From positions 62,001 to 126,000 of the forward strand of contig JBEKEM010000002.1 of the NCBI GenBank assembly GCA_050013835.1: a stretch of 64,000 nucleotides of DNA, read 5' to 3'. A model generated the notes under the pieces. It searched no databases, was not told the origin of the DNA, and saw only the letters and a list, made by a program, of their open reading frames with translations. The stretch's first letter is position 1. Each line of letters opens with the position of its first letter. Positions 24,869 through 36,419 of the stretch are shown in pieces. The position numbers and the translations under genes are program-made. This DNA is from Bog-793 sp050013835. GTDB taxonomy: Bacteria; Actinomycetota; Acidimicrobiia; Acidimicrobiales; Bog-793.

Positions 24869-26193
24869 CGACCGACCTCCCGAATTGCATCGGTGATGCG
24901 GTGCACGTGGCGGAGCGCCCGCTCGAGGCCGAAGGCCTCGTCGAGGACGGCGCCGACCCGCCCGGCGCCGAGCGCGGCGGCGAGCTCCTCGTCCTCCTCC
25001 AGCACGGCCCGGAACGGGCGCCGCTCGTCGGCGGCGCGGCGGGCGTCACGCTGCACGATCGCGTAAGCCCCGTCCCGGTCGAGGCCCGCGCCGACCAAGG
25101 CAAGCAGGACAGGCTGCGAGAAGACGAGCCCGTACGAGCCTTCGAGCAGGTTCTCCCGCATCCGGTCGGTGTGGACGACGAGCCCGTCGACGAGCCGCGC
25201 GGCCCGCACGAGCGCGTAGTAGCAGAGCTGGCTGGCGTCCGGGAGGATGATCCGTTCGGCCGAGCTGTGCGAGATGTCCCGCTCGTGCCAGAGGGCGACG
25301 TCCTCGAGCCCGGTGACGAGGTAGCCGCGCAGCAGCCGGGCGATGCCGACAAGGCGCTCGGAGGTGATCGGGTTCCTCTTGTGCGGCATCGCCGAGGAGC
25401 CCTTCTGGCCCGTGGCGAAGGCCTCCTCGACCTCGCCGACCTCGCTGCGCTGCAGGTGACGGAGCTCGACGGCGATCGCCTCGATCGTCGTCCCGGTCGA
25501 GGCGATCGCGTACAGGAACTGGGCGTGGCGGTCGCGGGAGATCACCTGGTTCGCCGGGGTCGAGGTGATCCCGAGCGCCGCACAAACGTGCGCCTCGACG
25601 GCGGGATCAACGTTCGAGTACGTCCCGACGGCGCCGGAGAGCTTGCCCACGGCGACCGCGGCGCGGGCCTGCTCGAGTCGGACCCGGTCGCGCTCCACCT
25701 GCAGGCAGTACAGGGCGAGCTTCGCCCCGAACGTCGTCGGTTCGGCGTGCATCCCGTGGGTGCGGCCGACGGTCGGTGCCGCGGCGAACTCGAGGGCGCG
25801 ACGCGATAGCACCTCGGCGAGGCCCTCGGCCGCCCCGACGAGGAGGTCGGCCGCGCGGCAGAGCGTCACCGAAAGCGCCGTGTCAACGACGTCGGACGAG
25901 GTAAGCCCGTAGTGGATCCAGGCACTCTCGGGCGGACCTATCGCCTCGCCCACGACGTCGACGAAGGCGGCGACGTCGTGGTCCGTCACGCGTTCGCGCG
26001 CGTTGACGGCGGCGACGAAGGCGGCGTCGACCACGGGGGCGCGTCGCCGGGCCGCGGCGGCGGCCTCGGGCGCGACGACGCCGAGCCCGGACCACCCTTC
26101 GACCGCGAGCAGCTCGACCTCGAGCCAGAGGGCGAGCCGCGCCTCGTCGGTGAAAAGGGCTGCCATCTCCGGCAGCGCGTAGCGGTCGATCAT
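24865..26193 (-). CDS. purB: Adenylosuccinate lyase
   Basis: Cleaves SAICAR and adenylosuccinate, acting twice in AMP synthesis. The 442-aa fumarase/aspartase-superfamily protein has IHYGLTSSDVVDTALS, GRTHGMHAEPTTFG (catalytic His) and the signature GSSAMPHKRNPITSERL carrying the catalytic Ser. It overlaps purC and purD by four bases at its ends. Placement between purD and purC links it to de novo synthesis. Confidence 0.96.
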   Translation of the reverse strand: MIDRYALPEMAALFTDEARLALWLEVELLAVEGWSGLGVVAPEAAAAARRRAPVVDAAFVAAVNARERVTDHDVAAFVDVVGEAIGPPESAWIHYGLTSSDVVDTALSVTLCRAADLLVGAAEGLAEVLSRRALEFAAAPTVGRTHGMHAEPTTFGAKLALYCLQVERDRVRLEQARAAVAVGKLSGAVGTYSNVDPAVEAHVCAALGITSTPANQVISRDRHAQFLYAIASTGTTIEAIAVELRHLQRSEVGEVEEAFATGQKGSSAMPHKRNPITSERLVGIARLLRGYLVTGLEDVALWHERDISHSSAERIILPDASQLCYYALVRAARLVDGLVVHTDRMRENLLEGSYGLVFSQPVLLALVGAGLDRDGAYAIVQRDARRAADERRPFRAVLEEDEELAAALGAGRVGAVLDEAFGLERALRHVHRITDAIREVGR

Positions 26194-27449
26194 CGCTCGC
26201 TCCCCACGCGGGCCGGCTCGGCGATGTCGCGTCGGTACTGGAAACCTGCGATCTCAATCGCGCCGATCGCTTCGTAGGCGCGGCCCCTGGCCCCCTCGAC
26301 CGTCGGCGCGACCGCCGTGACGGCGAGCACCCGCCCGCCGTCCGTCCGTAGTTCGCCCCCGGGGTCCCGCCGGGTCCCGGCGTGCAGGACGGTCACCCCC
26401 TCGACCGACGAGGCGGCCTCAAGGCCGCGGATCACGTCACCGTGCCGCGGGTCGCTCGGGTAGCCGGCGGCCGCGGCGATCACGCAGACGGCGCAGTCCG
26501 GCGCCACCCCCACCGAGTCGGGCACCCTCCCGGCGGCGGCGGCGGCGAGCAGACCTGCCAGGTCGCCCTCGACGCGGGGCAGCACGACCTCGGTCTCGGG
26601 GTCGCCGAAGCGCACGTTGAACTCAACGAGCCGCGGCCCCGAGTCGCTGAGCATCAGCCCCGCGTAGAGCACGCCCCGGTAGTCGATCCCCCGTCGACGC
26701 AGCTCGGCGAGGGTCGGCAGCACGATCCGATCCATCGCCTCGTCGAGATCGCTCCCCTCGACGAACGGGACCGGGGAGCAGGCCCCCATCCCGCCCGTGT
26801 TCGGGCCGAGGTCACCGTCGAGGGCGCGCTTGTAATCCCGAGCGACCGGGAGGGCGAGCGCCCGCACCCCGTCACAGACGGCAAGCAGCGACGCCTCGCG
26901 GCCGGTGAGCGCCTCCTCGATCACGACACGCCGCCCGGCGGCACCGAAGGCCGTTCCCGAGAGCTTCGCCGCCACGTCGGCCTCCGCCTCGGCCAGGTCG
27001 GCGGTGACGAGCACCCCCTTGCCGGCGGCGAGCCCGTCGGTCTTGACGACGTACGGGCCGGGGGAGCGACGCAGGTGGGCGAGCGCCTCGTCAGGGCGGT
27101 CGAACACGGCGAAGCGGGCCGTCGGCACCCCGGCGGCGGCGGCGAGCTCCTTCATGTACGCCTTCGAGCCCTCGAGCCGGGCACCGTCCGCCCCGGGCCC
27201 GAGCACGAGCCCGCCCCGCCCGCGCAGGCGGTCGGCCAGCCCGGCGACGAGCGGAACCTCGGGACCGACGACGTAGAGGTCCGCCTCGATCTCCTCGGGT
27301 GGCGCGGCCCGCGACTCGAGCACGTGGCCCTCGGGGGAGATCCCCTCGATCCCCGGGTTCCCCGGGGTGGCGACGACGTCCGCCGTGCGCGCGCAGGCGA
27401 GCGCGAGGGCGTGCTCCCGGGCACCGGAACCGACGACGCAGACCTTCAC
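26190..27449 (-). CDS. purD: Phosphoribosylamine-glycine ligase
   Basis: ATP-grasp enzyme making GAR from phosphoribosylamine and glycine. The 419-aa protein begins MKVCVVGSGAREHALA and has the ATP-grasp segment YVVKTDGLAAGKGVLV, LGPNTGGMGACSPVPF and the metal-binding EFNVRFGDPETEVVLPR. It overlaps purA and purB by four bases. Confidence 0.96.
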   Translation of the reverse strand: MKVCVVGSGAREHALALACARTADVVATPGNPGIEGISPEGHVLESRAAPPEEIEADLYVVGPEVPLVAGLADRLRGRGGLVLGPGADGARLEGSKAYMKELAAAAGVPTARFAVFDRPDEALAHLRRSPGPYVVKTDGLAAGKGVLVTADLAEAEADVAAKLSGTAFGAAGRRVVIEEALTGREASLLAVCDGVRALALPVARDYKRALDGDLGPNTGGMGACSPVPFVEGSDLDEAMDRIVLPTLAELRRRGIDYRGVLYAGLMLSDSGPRLVEFNVRFGDPETEVVLPRVEGDLAGLLAAAAAGRVPDSVGVAPDCAVCVIAAAAGYPSDPRHGDVIRGLEAASSVEGVTVLHAGTRRDPGGELRTDGGRVLAVTAVAPTVEGARGRAYEAIGAIEIAGFQYRRDIAEPARVGSER

Positions 27450-28726
27450 GCCGCGAACCGCACGTACTGCTCACGACCGGGCCCGACGCCCACGTAGGAG
27501 ATCGGCGCCCTCGCGTACTCGGCGATCATCCGCAGGAAGTCACGGGCCGTAGGGGGCAGATCGCCCGTCTTCGTCGCGGCCGAGAGGTCCTCGCCCCAGC
27601 CCGGCAGCTCCTCGTAGATCGGGCGCACCCGGTGGAGCACCGACTGGTGGTACGGGACGCGGGTAAGCCGCTCGCCCTCGTACTCGTAGGCGACGCAGAG
27701 CTTCACGCTCTCCAGGGCCGACAACACGTCGAGCTTGGTGAGGGCGATCTCGGAAACCGAGTTCAGCCGCACGGCGTGGCGGAGCATCACGAGGTCGAGC
27801 CAACCGGGGCGGCGGCGGCGGCCGGTGTTCGTGCCGTACTCGTGCCCGCGTTCGACGAGCGTGTCGGCGAGCTCGCCATCGACCTCGGTTGGGAACGGAC
27901 CAGCGCCGACACGGGTCACGTAGGCCTTGGCGATGCCGACGACACGGTTGATGTCCCGGGGCCCGACCCCGCTCCCGGCGCAAGCACCACCGGCGGTCGG
28001 GTTCGACGACGTGACGTAGGGGTACGTCCCGTGGTCGAGGTCGAGGTAGGTCGCCTGGGCCCCTTCGAGCATGACGTTCTCCCCGGCGTCGAGCGCCTCG
28101 TGCACGAGCCCGACAGTGTCGCCGATCATCGGCGCGATGCGCGGGGCGAGCTCCTCGAGGTACAGCCGCGTGATCTCCCGGCCGTCGAGGGCGAGCCGGT
28201 TGAAAACCTTGGCGAGGACGAGGTTCTTCTCGCGCAACGCCACGTCGAGCTTCTGCCGGAAGATCTTCGCGTCGAGCAGGTCCTGGACCCGCAGCCCGAT
28301 CCGGGCTGCCTTGTCGGCGTAGGCCGGCCCGATGCCGCGCTTGGTCGTGCCGAGCTTGTTCTTGCCCAGCGCGCGTTCCGTCGCCCGGTCGATCTCGTAG
28401 TGGTACGGCATGATCAGGTGGGCGTTGCCCGAGACGACGAGCCGGCTCGTGTCGATGCCACGTGCCTCGAGGGTGTCGCGCTCGGCGACAAGGACGGCGG
28501 GATCGACGACGACGCCGTTGCCGATGACCGGCACGGTGTCGGGGTAGAGCACGCCGCTCGGGATGAGCTGGAGGGCGAAGGTTTCGCCGCCGACGACGAT
28601 CGTGTGGCCGGCGTTGTGGCCGCCCTGGTAACGCACGACAAGCCGCATGTCCCGGGCGAGAAGGTCGGTCAGCTTCCCCTTCCCCTCGTCGCCCCACTGG
28701 GTACCGACCACGACGGTCGCGGGCAC
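27446..28726 (-). CDS. purA: Adenylosuccinate synthetase
   Basis: GTP-dependent enzyme committing IMP to AMP. The 426-aa protein begins at a GTG preceded by GGAGGGGAG and has the P-loop signature VGTQWGDEGKGKLTDL, YQGGHNAGHTIVV and GTTKRGIGPAYADK. First gene of a six-gene purine operon in which every junction is a four-base overlap. The 182 bases between it and clpB contain no supported gene. A TAGGAT hexamer on the minus strand about 30 bases upstream may be the -10. Confidence 0.96.
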   Translation of the reverse strand: MPATVVVGTQWGDEGKGKLTDLLARDMRLVVRYQGGHNAGHTIVVGGETFALQLIPSGVLYPDTVPVIGNGVVVDPAVLVAERDTLEARGIDTSRLVVSGNAHLIMPYHYEIDRATERALGKNKLGTTKRGIGPAYADKAARIGLRVQDLLDAKIFRQKLDVALREKNLVLAKVFNRLALDGREITRLYLEELAPRIAPMIGDTVGLVHEALDAGENVMLEGAQATYLDLDHGTYPYVTSSNPTAGGACAGSGVGPRDINRVVGIAKAYVTRVGAGPFPTEVDGELADTLVERGHEYGTNTGRRRRPGWLDLVMLRHAVRLNSVSEIALTKLDVLSALESVKLCVAYEYEGERLTRVPYHQSVLHRVRPIYEELPGWGEDLSAATKTGDLPPTARDFLRMIAEYARAPISYVGVGPGREQYVRFAA

Positions 28727-28908
28727 CAGGCTCCCCTCCGGCTCGACGGCCCGATCCTACTGGCCGACGCAAGCAAGCCTGGAATTTGCCAAAAGGGCTC
28801 ACGCGAAAACCACGCGGCGCGGCGCAACTTGTTCCAGCTTCTGCGGCGACCGCCCTGCATCTTGGGCTCCCGTAGGCGACGCGCGAGTCCTTCTTGCCGA
28901 ATTCGGCC

Positions 28909-31398
28909 CTAGTTGAGAGAGAACTTCCCGTCGGCCACGTCGACCTGCACGACAGCTCCGTCGGCGTAGTTCCCCGCCAACAGGGCGAGTGCCAGGGGAT
29001 CGCCGATCTCCCGCTGGATGACCCGTCGGATCGGCCGGGCACCGAACTGCGGGTCGTAGCCGCGCTCGGCGAGCAGCGCCTTCGCCGCCGGCGACACCAC
29101 GAGCGACAGGTCCCGGTCGGCGAGTCGCCTCTCGAGCACGGCAAGCTGGATGTCGACGATCGCGACGATGTCCGCGCGGTCGAGCTCGCGGAACCGAACG
29201 ATCTCGTCGATGCGGTTGACGAACTCCGGCTTGAAGAAGTCGATCGGCTCGCCGCGCAGGTTCGAGGTCATGACGAGCACCGTGTTCGTGAAGTCGACCG
29301 TCCGCCCCTGGCCGTCGGTGAGCCGCCCGTCGTCGAGCACCTGCAGAAGGGCGTTGAAGACGTCGGGGTGCGCCTTCTCGATCTCGTCGAGCAGCACCAC
29401 CGCGTACGGCCGCCGCCGCACGGCCTCGGTGAGCTGGCCGCCCTCCTCGTAGCCGACGTAGCCCGGGGGAGCGCCGACGAGGCGGGCGACCGTGTGCTTC
29501 TCCTGGTACTCGCCCATGTCGAGGCGGATCATCGCCCGCTCGTCGTCGAACAGGAACTCGGCGAGCGCCCGAGCGAGTTCGGTCTTGCCGACGCCAGTCG
29601 GGCCGAGAAAGAGGAAGGAGCCGATCGGCCGGTGCGGGTCAGCGAGGCCGGCCCGGCTTCGCCGGATGGCGTTGGCGACCACCGCCACCGCCGCGTTCTG
29701 ACCAACGACGCGACGATGGAGAACATCCTCCATCCTGACGAGCTTGGCGATCTCACCCTCCATCAGGCGGCTGACGGGCACTCCGGTCCAGTGCGAGATG
29801 ACCTCGGCGACGTCCTCGGCGTCGACCTCCTCTTTCAGCATGCGCTGGTCCGACTGCAGCTCGCTGAGCTTGGCAGTGGCAGCGGTGATCTTGGCCTCGA
29901 TCTCGGGGATCTCGCCGTAGCGAATCGCCGCCGCGCCTCCGAGGTCACCGTCGCGCACGAAGCGCTCCGCCTCGCCCCGCCGCTCTTCGAGCCGGCCCTT
30001 CAGCTCCCGGATCGATGAGATGGCGTCCTTCTCCGCCTGCCAGTGCGCCGTCATCGCGCGCTCGGTGTCGTGGAGGTCGGCGAGCTCGGACTCGATCCCC
30101 TCGCGCCGCTCGATCGAGGCGGGGTCCGTCTCCTTGGCGAGGGCGACCTGTTCGATCTCGAGCTGGCGGATGCGGCGCGTGATGACGTCGATCTCGGTCG
30201 GCACCGAGTCTATCTCGATCCGCAACCGGCTGGCCGCCTCGTCGATGAGGTCGATCGCCTTGTCCGGCAGGAAGCGGCCCGTCACGTAGCGGTCGGACAG
30301 CACCGCCGCGGCAACGAGGGCGGCATCCTGAATCCGAACGCCGTGGTGAACCTCGTAGCGCTCCTTCAAACCCCGGAGGATGGCGATCGTGCTCTCGACC
30401 GACGGTGGGCCGACGAGGATCGGCTGGAAACGGCGCTCCAGGGCGGCGTCCTTCTCGACGTGCTTCCGGTACTCGTCGAGCGTCGTCGCCCCGATGAGGT
30501 GAAGCTCACCCCGGGCGAGCATCGGCTTGATGATGTTCCCGGCGTCCATCGCGCCCTCGGCCGCTCCGGCCCCGACGATCGTGTGGAGCTCGTCGAGGAA
30601 GGTGATGACCTCGCCTCCGGAGTCGACGACCTCCCGCAGCACGGCGCGCAGCCGCTCCTCGAACTCCCCCCGATACTTCGCCCCGGCGACCATCGCCGAC
30701 AGGTCGAGCGCGACGATGCGCTTGTTGCGCATCCCTTCCGGCACGTCAGCCTCGACAATGCGGTTGGCCAGGCCCTCCACGATGGCCGTCTTGCCGACAC
30801 CGGGCTCGCCGATAAGGACCGGGTTGTTCTTCGTGCGCCGCGAGAGCACCTGGATCACGCGGCGGATCTCCTCGTCCCGGCCGATGACGGGGTCGAGCTT
30901 CCCCCGGCGCGCGAGCTCGGTGAGGTCCCGCCCGTAGCGCTCGAGGGCGCGGTAGGTGCCCTCGGGGTCCTGGGAAGTCACGCGGTGCGAACCGCGCACC
31001 TGGCGGATCGCCTCGAGTAGTTTCGCCCGGTCCACGCCGAGGTCTTCGGCCATGGCGAGCAGCAGGTGCTCGAGCGAGAGGTAGTCGTCGCCCATCTCGC
31101 GACGGGTCGCGTCGGCGCGCTCGAAGGCCTCCACCGTCGCCTTGGCGAGCTGCGGGCCCTGCCCGCCGAAGGCCCGAGGGGCGTGCGCGAGCGTCGCCTC
31201 AAGCCGCGCGCGCGTCTCCGCCGGGTTGGCGCCCATCCGCTCGAGCAGCCCCGGCGCCAGCCCGTCGGCCTGACCGAGCGCGGCGAGGAGCACGTGGGCA
31301 GGTGTCACCTCGGCCTGGTCGACGTCGGCGGCGCGGCGCGACGCCTCCTGCACAGCCTCCTGGGTCTTCAGCGTCCAGCGGTTGGGGTCGAGTGCCAT
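28909..31398 (-). CDS. clpB: ATP-dependent disaggregase ClpB
   Basis: Hsp100 chaperone that, with DnaK, solubilises aggregates. The 829-aa protein has an N domain (1-145), first AAA+ module (Walker A GEPGVGKT about 200, Walker B FLDELHT), a coiled-coil M domain (about 395-520; LDPASIERREGIESELADL region), and second AAA+ module (GPTGVGKTE, YVGYEEGGQLTEAVRRRPYAVVLLDEIEKAHPD split by the pore loop). The loop after sensor 1 in module 2 is unusually short: MTSNLRGEPIDFFKPEFVNR skips about 20-25 residues that most ClpBs have, explaining the reduced length. Last gene of the dnaK operon; its co-location with hspR implies HspR control. Confidence 0.95.
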   Translation of the reverse strand: MALDPNRWTLKTQEAVQEASRRAADVDQAEVTPAHVLLAALGQADGLAPGLLERMGANPAETRARLEATLAHAPRAFGGQGPQLAKATVEAFERADATRREMGDDYLSLEHLLLAMAEDLGVDRAKLLEAIRQVRGSHRVTSQDPEGTYRALERYGRDLTELARRGKLDPVIGRDEEIRRVIQVLSRRTKNNPVLIGEPGVGKTAIVEGLANRIVEADVPEGMRNKRIVALDLSAMVAGAKYRGEFEERLRAVLREVVDSGGEVITFLDELHTIVGAGAAEGAMDAGNIIKPMLARGELHLIGATTLDEYRKHVEKDAALERRFQPILVGPPSVESTIAILRGLKERYEVHHGVRIQDAALVAAAVLSDRYVTGRFLPDKAIDLIDEAASRLRIEIDSVPTEIDVITRRIRQLEIEQVALAKETDPASIERREGIESELADLHDTERAMTAHWQAEKDAISSIRELKGRLEERRGEAERFVRDGDLGGAAAIRYGEIPEIEAKITAATAKLSELQSDQRMLKEEVDAEDVAEVISHWTGVPVSRLMEGEIAKLVRMEDVLHRRVVGQNAAVAVVANAIRRSRAGLADPHRPIGSFLFLGPTGVGKTELARALAEFLFDDERAMIRLDMGEYQEKHTVARLVGAPPGYVGYEEGGQLTEAVRRRPYAVVLLDEIEKAHPDVFNALLQVLDDGRLTDGQGRTVDFTNTVLVMTSNLRGEPIDFFKPEFVNRIDEIVRFRELDRADIVAIVDIQLAVLERRLADRDLSLVVSPAAKALLAERGYDPQFGARPIRRVIQREIGDPLALALLAGNYADGAVVQVDVADGKFSLN

Positions 31399-31413
31399 GG
31401 TCTGCCCTTCTGA

Positions 31414-31803
31414 CTAGGGTCGTCGCGTCGCCGGGAGGTGCTCACCTCGAACCGGGACGAGATCCCTGCGGTACTGCTTGTGGGTGCGCAAGACGGCCTC
31501 GCGCATTGCCGCCTGGGCGGCGGCGAGATCGGCTTGCAATCGGGCGACCTCCGCCTCGAGCGCGAGGACCCGCCGCACACCCTCGAGGTTCACGCCGGCG
31601 CTCGTCAGCTCCTGGATCCGCCGGAGCTGCGCGATGTCCGCGTCCGAGTAGCGCCGGCTGCCACCACCGGTCCTCTCGGGGTCGAGCAGCCCGCGGCGCT
31701 CGTAGATCCGGAGCGTCTGCGGATGGACGCCGGCGATCTCGGCGGCGATGGAGATCACGTATAAGGCCCGCGGTGGCTGACGGGATCCCGGACGGGGTGC
31801 CAT
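31414..31803 (-). CDS. hspR: MerR-family heat-shock repressor HspR
   Basis: A 129-aa repressor of the dnaK operon. It has a MerR-type winged helix (VISIAAEIAGVHPQTLRIYERRGLL, with RTGGGSRRYSDADIAQL) and a short coiled coil (EAEVARLQADLAAAQAAMREA). In Streptomyces and mycobacteria HspR binds operator DNA together with DnaK. It starts four bases after the dnaJ stop and precedes clpB. Confidence 0.94.
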   Translation of the reverse strand: MAPRPGSRQPPRALYVISIAAEIAGVHPQTLRIYERRGLLDPERTGGGSRRYSDADIAQLRRIQELTSAGVNLEGVRRVLALEAEVARLQADLAAAQAAMREAVLRTHKQYRRDLVPVRGEHLPATRRP

Positions 31804-31807
31804 CGCC

Positions 31808-32899
31808 TCAGACCCCCAGGTGGGCGCGCGGCGAAGCTGGTGAGGCCTGGGCGAGAGCCTCGATGGCCTTGCGCTCAGTATCGGTGAGCTTGGAAGGCAC
31901 GACCACCTCGACGGTGACGAGGAGGTCGCCCGCCTGCGAGCCGTGCTGGAGCCCTTTTCCCCGGACGCGCAGCACCTGGCCGGTCTTCGTCCCCGGCGGG
32001 ATCTTCAGGGTCACGGGGCGGCCGAGCGACGGCACCGTGATGGTCGCGCCGAGCGCCGCCTCGGGGTAGGTGACCGGGACGTTGAGCGTGAGGTCACGCC
32101 CGCGCCGGCCGAAGAGCGGGTGCGGGGTCACGCGAAGCGTGACGAGGAGGTCCCCGGCGAGTCCGCCGTCACGTCCCGGTTCGCCGCGTCCTTTCACGCG
32201 GATCCGCTTGCCGTCCTCGACGCCGGCGGGAACGCGCACCCGCACCCGGCGTTCGCGGCGCTCGAGCCCGGTCCCGAAGCACGTCGGGCAGGGGTCGACG
32301 ACCTTCGTCCCCCGGCCGTGGCATTCCGTGCACGTCGTCGCCAGCGAGAACAGGCCCTGGTTGTCGTTCACCACCCCGGATCCGCCGCAGCGGGGGCAGA
32401 CAGCCGGCATCGTGCCCGGTTTCGACCCCGAACCGCCGCAGCTGTGGCACGCCACCGGCGTCGTGACGTTGACGGTCGTCACGACCCCCTCGACGGCCTC
32501 GGCGAAGGCGAGGTGCAGTTCGGCCTCGACGTCGTCGCCTCGTCGGGGTCCTGCGGCCGGTCCACCGCGTCGCCGTCCTCCTCCCTGGCGAAACACGCCG
32601 CCGAACAGGTCGGAAAGGTCGCCGATGTTGAAGTTGAACCCGCCGGGCTGACCGAATCCCGGGCCGGCGGCGCCGAGCCGGCGGACCTCGTCGTACTCCT
32701 TGCGCTTGTCCGGATCGCCGAGTACGTCGTAGGCGGCGGAGATCTCCTTGAAACGGTCCTCGTGCCCGGGGTTGGCGTCCGGGTGGTGCTGCTTGGCGAG
32801 CCGGCGATAGGCGCGGGTGATCTCCTTGTCGGGCGCGTCCGGACGGACGCCGAGCACCTTGTAGTAATCGGTCTCGAACCACTCCCGCTGGGCTGTCAC
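31808..32899 (-). CDS. dnaJ: Chaperone protein DnaJ
   Basis: Hsp40 co-chaperone that stimulates DnaK's ATPase. The 363-aa type I DnaJ has a J domain with the HPD motif (QHHPDANPG, about residue 38), a Gly/Phe-rich region (about 78-115), four CxxCxGxG zinc motifs (CHSCGGSG, CPRCGGSG, CTECHGRG, CPTCFGTG) and C-terminal beta domains. Starts at GTG 32899, seven bases after grpE. Confidence 0.96.
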   Translation of the reverse strand: MTAQREWFETDYYKVLGVRPDAPDKEITRAYRRLAKQHHPDANPGHEDRFKEISAAYDVLGDPDKRKEYDEVRRLGAAGPGFGQPGGFNFNIGDLSDLFGGVFRQGGGRRRGGPAAGPRRGDDVEAELHLAFAEAVEGVVTTVNVTTPVACHSCGGSGSKPGTMPAVCPRCGGSGVVNDNQGLFSLATTCTECHGRGTKVVDPCPTCFGTGLERRERRVRVRVPAGVEDGKRIRVKGRGEPGRDGGLAGDLLVTLRVTPHPLFGRRGRDLTLNVPVTYPEAALGATITVPSLGRPVTLKIPPGTKTGQVLRVRGKGLQHGSQAGDLLVTVEVVVPSKLTDTERKAIEALAQASPASPRAHLGV

Positions 32900-32906
32900 G
32901 CGACGC

Positions 32907-33511
32907 CTAGCCCTCCACCTTCACCATCGCGGGCCGCAGCACCCGCCCTTTCAGGCCGTACCCGGCCCGCATCACCTCGACGACCCGCACGCCGTCGTCG
33001 GCGGGGGTCCCGGCCTCCTCGTCCGGGCCCTCGGGCACCTCGCGGGGCACGTGGGCCACCGCGTCGTGGATCGTCGGGTCGAATGGCACGCCGACGCCGT
33101 CGATCCGCTCGAGGCCCTCCTGGGCGAGCGTGTCGCGCAGCAACGAGTTGATCTGCCCGAGAGCGCTCCTCAGGTGAGCGGCGGTCGCCTCCTCCTCGCC
33201 GACGTGGGCGATCGCGAGATCGAGCGCATCGAGCACCGGGAAGAGCCGCTCCACGACCGCCTCGGACGCCCGCGTGAGCAGGTCGGTCTGCTGGCGCACG
33301 GTCCGTTTCCGGAAGTTCTCGAACTCCGCCTGGAGCCTCCGGAGGGCGTCGAGGTAATCGTCGCGCTCGGCGGTCAACTCGGCGAGCGCGTCCTCGGGCC
33401 TGGGTTCGTCGGCCGCCTCCTGGTCGTGGTCCGCGAGGACGGGGGCGTCCCGCCCGTCATCGGCCGGACCGGACTCGCCCGGCCCGGGCCCGGTGAGAGG
33501 GTCGTCCCCGG

Positions 33512-33515
<4 letters not shown>
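32907..33515 (-). CDS. grpE: Nucleotide exchange factor GrpE
   Basis: Exchanges ADP for ATP on DnaK. The 202-aa protein has an acidic disordered N-terminus, a long helix (LTAERDDYLDALRRLQAEFENFRKR, the GrpE signature) and the C-terminal beta region ending GYGLKGRVLRPAMVKVEG. The ATG overlaps the dnaK stop by four bases. Confidence 0.96.
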
Positions 33516-35362
<1,847 letters not shown>

Positions 35363-35444
35363 TCGTCCTGCCTCCACTGATCTGATGTCCTGTCCGGGCA
35401 GCTCGCTGCATCACGGCCGCCGGCCACCCGGCTTGTTAACCGAC

Positions 35445-35475
35445 ACTATAGCAAAGTTAAGTGTATAGTTGTCAA
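35445..35475 (-). promoter_or_regulatory. dnaK operon promoter with flanking inverted repeats
   Basis: On the minus strand a perfect TTGACA (complement of 35470-35475) and TATAGT (complement of 35445-35450) lie 19 bases apart, about 80 bases before the dnaK ATG, in an AT-rich island. Overlapping imperfect repeats (AAGTTG/CAACT, TTAAC/GTTAA) could bind HspR, but I do not see the textbook HAIR sequence CTTGAGT-N7-ACTCAAG. Confidence 0.55.
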
Positions 35476-35629
35476 CTTATTGCCCCAGTAGAAGTGCTGG
35501 TCACAGGGGGAGCGGAGCCGCGCCGGGACGTGTCGCCCCGACGACCCGCGCCGTGCCCGGCGCGAAGCCAAACGGTGCACGGGAACGGACACGCCCCGGT
35601 GCGGTCCCACGAAGCCGCGCCGCGCTCGC

Positions 35630-35641
35630 TACCCTGAGGCG
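35630..35641 (+). promoter_or_regulatory. Probable leaderless promoter (-10) for gpmA
   Basis: TACCCT (35630-35635), six bases, then the GTG at 35642. Confidence 0.5.
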
Positions 35642-36385
35642 GTGCACACCCTCGTGATCCTCCGCCACGGCGAAAGCGTGTGGAACGCCTCCAACCTGTT
35701 CACCGGCTGGACGGACGTCGACCTGTCGCCGAAGGGCGAGGAGGAGGCCCGGGCGGCGGGCGCGGCGCTGGCCGCCGAGCCCGGTCTCGTCATCGACGTC
35801 GTCCACACCTCCGTTCTCACGCGCGCCGTCCGGACCTGCGACATTGCCCTCTCCGTCGCCGGCCGCAGCTACCTCCCGGTGCACCGGCACTGGCGGCTCA
35901 ACGAGCGCCACTACGGGAAGCTCCAGGGGACGAACAAGAAGGAGGCCAGCGAGCGTTTCGGTGCCGACCAGGTGAAGGCGTGGCGCCGCGGCTACGCCAC
36001 CCCGCCCGACCCGGTGCCCCTCGACGACCCCAACCACCCGGTGAACGACCCCCGCTACGCCGACGTCCCTCCTGACGCCCTCCCGGGCTCGGAGTGCCTC
36101 GCCGACGTTGTGCGCCGGCTCATCCCCTACTTCGAGGACCGGATCGGCAAGGACCTCCTCGAGGGGCGCACGGTGCTCGTCGTCGCCCATGGCAACAGCT
36201 TGCGCGCCCTCGCCAAGTACGTCGAGCACCTGAGCGACGACGAGATCGTCTCGCTCGACATCCCGACGGGGGTCCCCCGCGTCTACGAGCTCGACGAGAG
36301 CCTGCACCTCGTCTCCGCCCGCTACCTCGGCGACCCCGAGGCGATCCGCGCCGCGGCGGAGGCGGTCGCCCGCCAGGCTGGCTGA
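35642..36385 (+). CDS. gpmA: 2,3-bisphosphoglycerate-dependent phosphoglycerate mutase
   Basis: Interconverts 3- and 2-phosphoglycerate in glycolysis/gluconeogenesis. The 247-aa protein carries the phosphohistidine motif LVILRHGESVWN (residues 4-15), LFTGWTDVDLSPKG, the ERHYGKLQGTNKKE segment and the second His in VVAHGNSLRALAKYVEHLSD. It starts with GTG directly after a leaderless-type -10. It stands alone between the dnaK promoter and the convergent dcd. Confidence 0.96.
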   Translation: MHTLVILRHGESVWNASNLFTGWTDVDLSPKGEEEARAAGAALAAEPGLVIDVVHTSVLTRAVRTCDIALSVAGRSYLPVHRHWRLNERHYGKLQGTNKKEASERFGADQVKAWRRGYATPPDPVPLDDPNHPVNDPRYADVPPDALPGSECLADVVRRLIPYFEDRIGKDLLEGRTVLVVAHGNSLRALAKYVEHLSDDEIVSLDIPTGVPRVYELDESLHLVSARYLGDPEAIRAAAEAVARQAG

Positions 36386-36419
36386 CCCGCGCTACTCGCG
36401 CGGTTGCCGGGCTCGGGCC

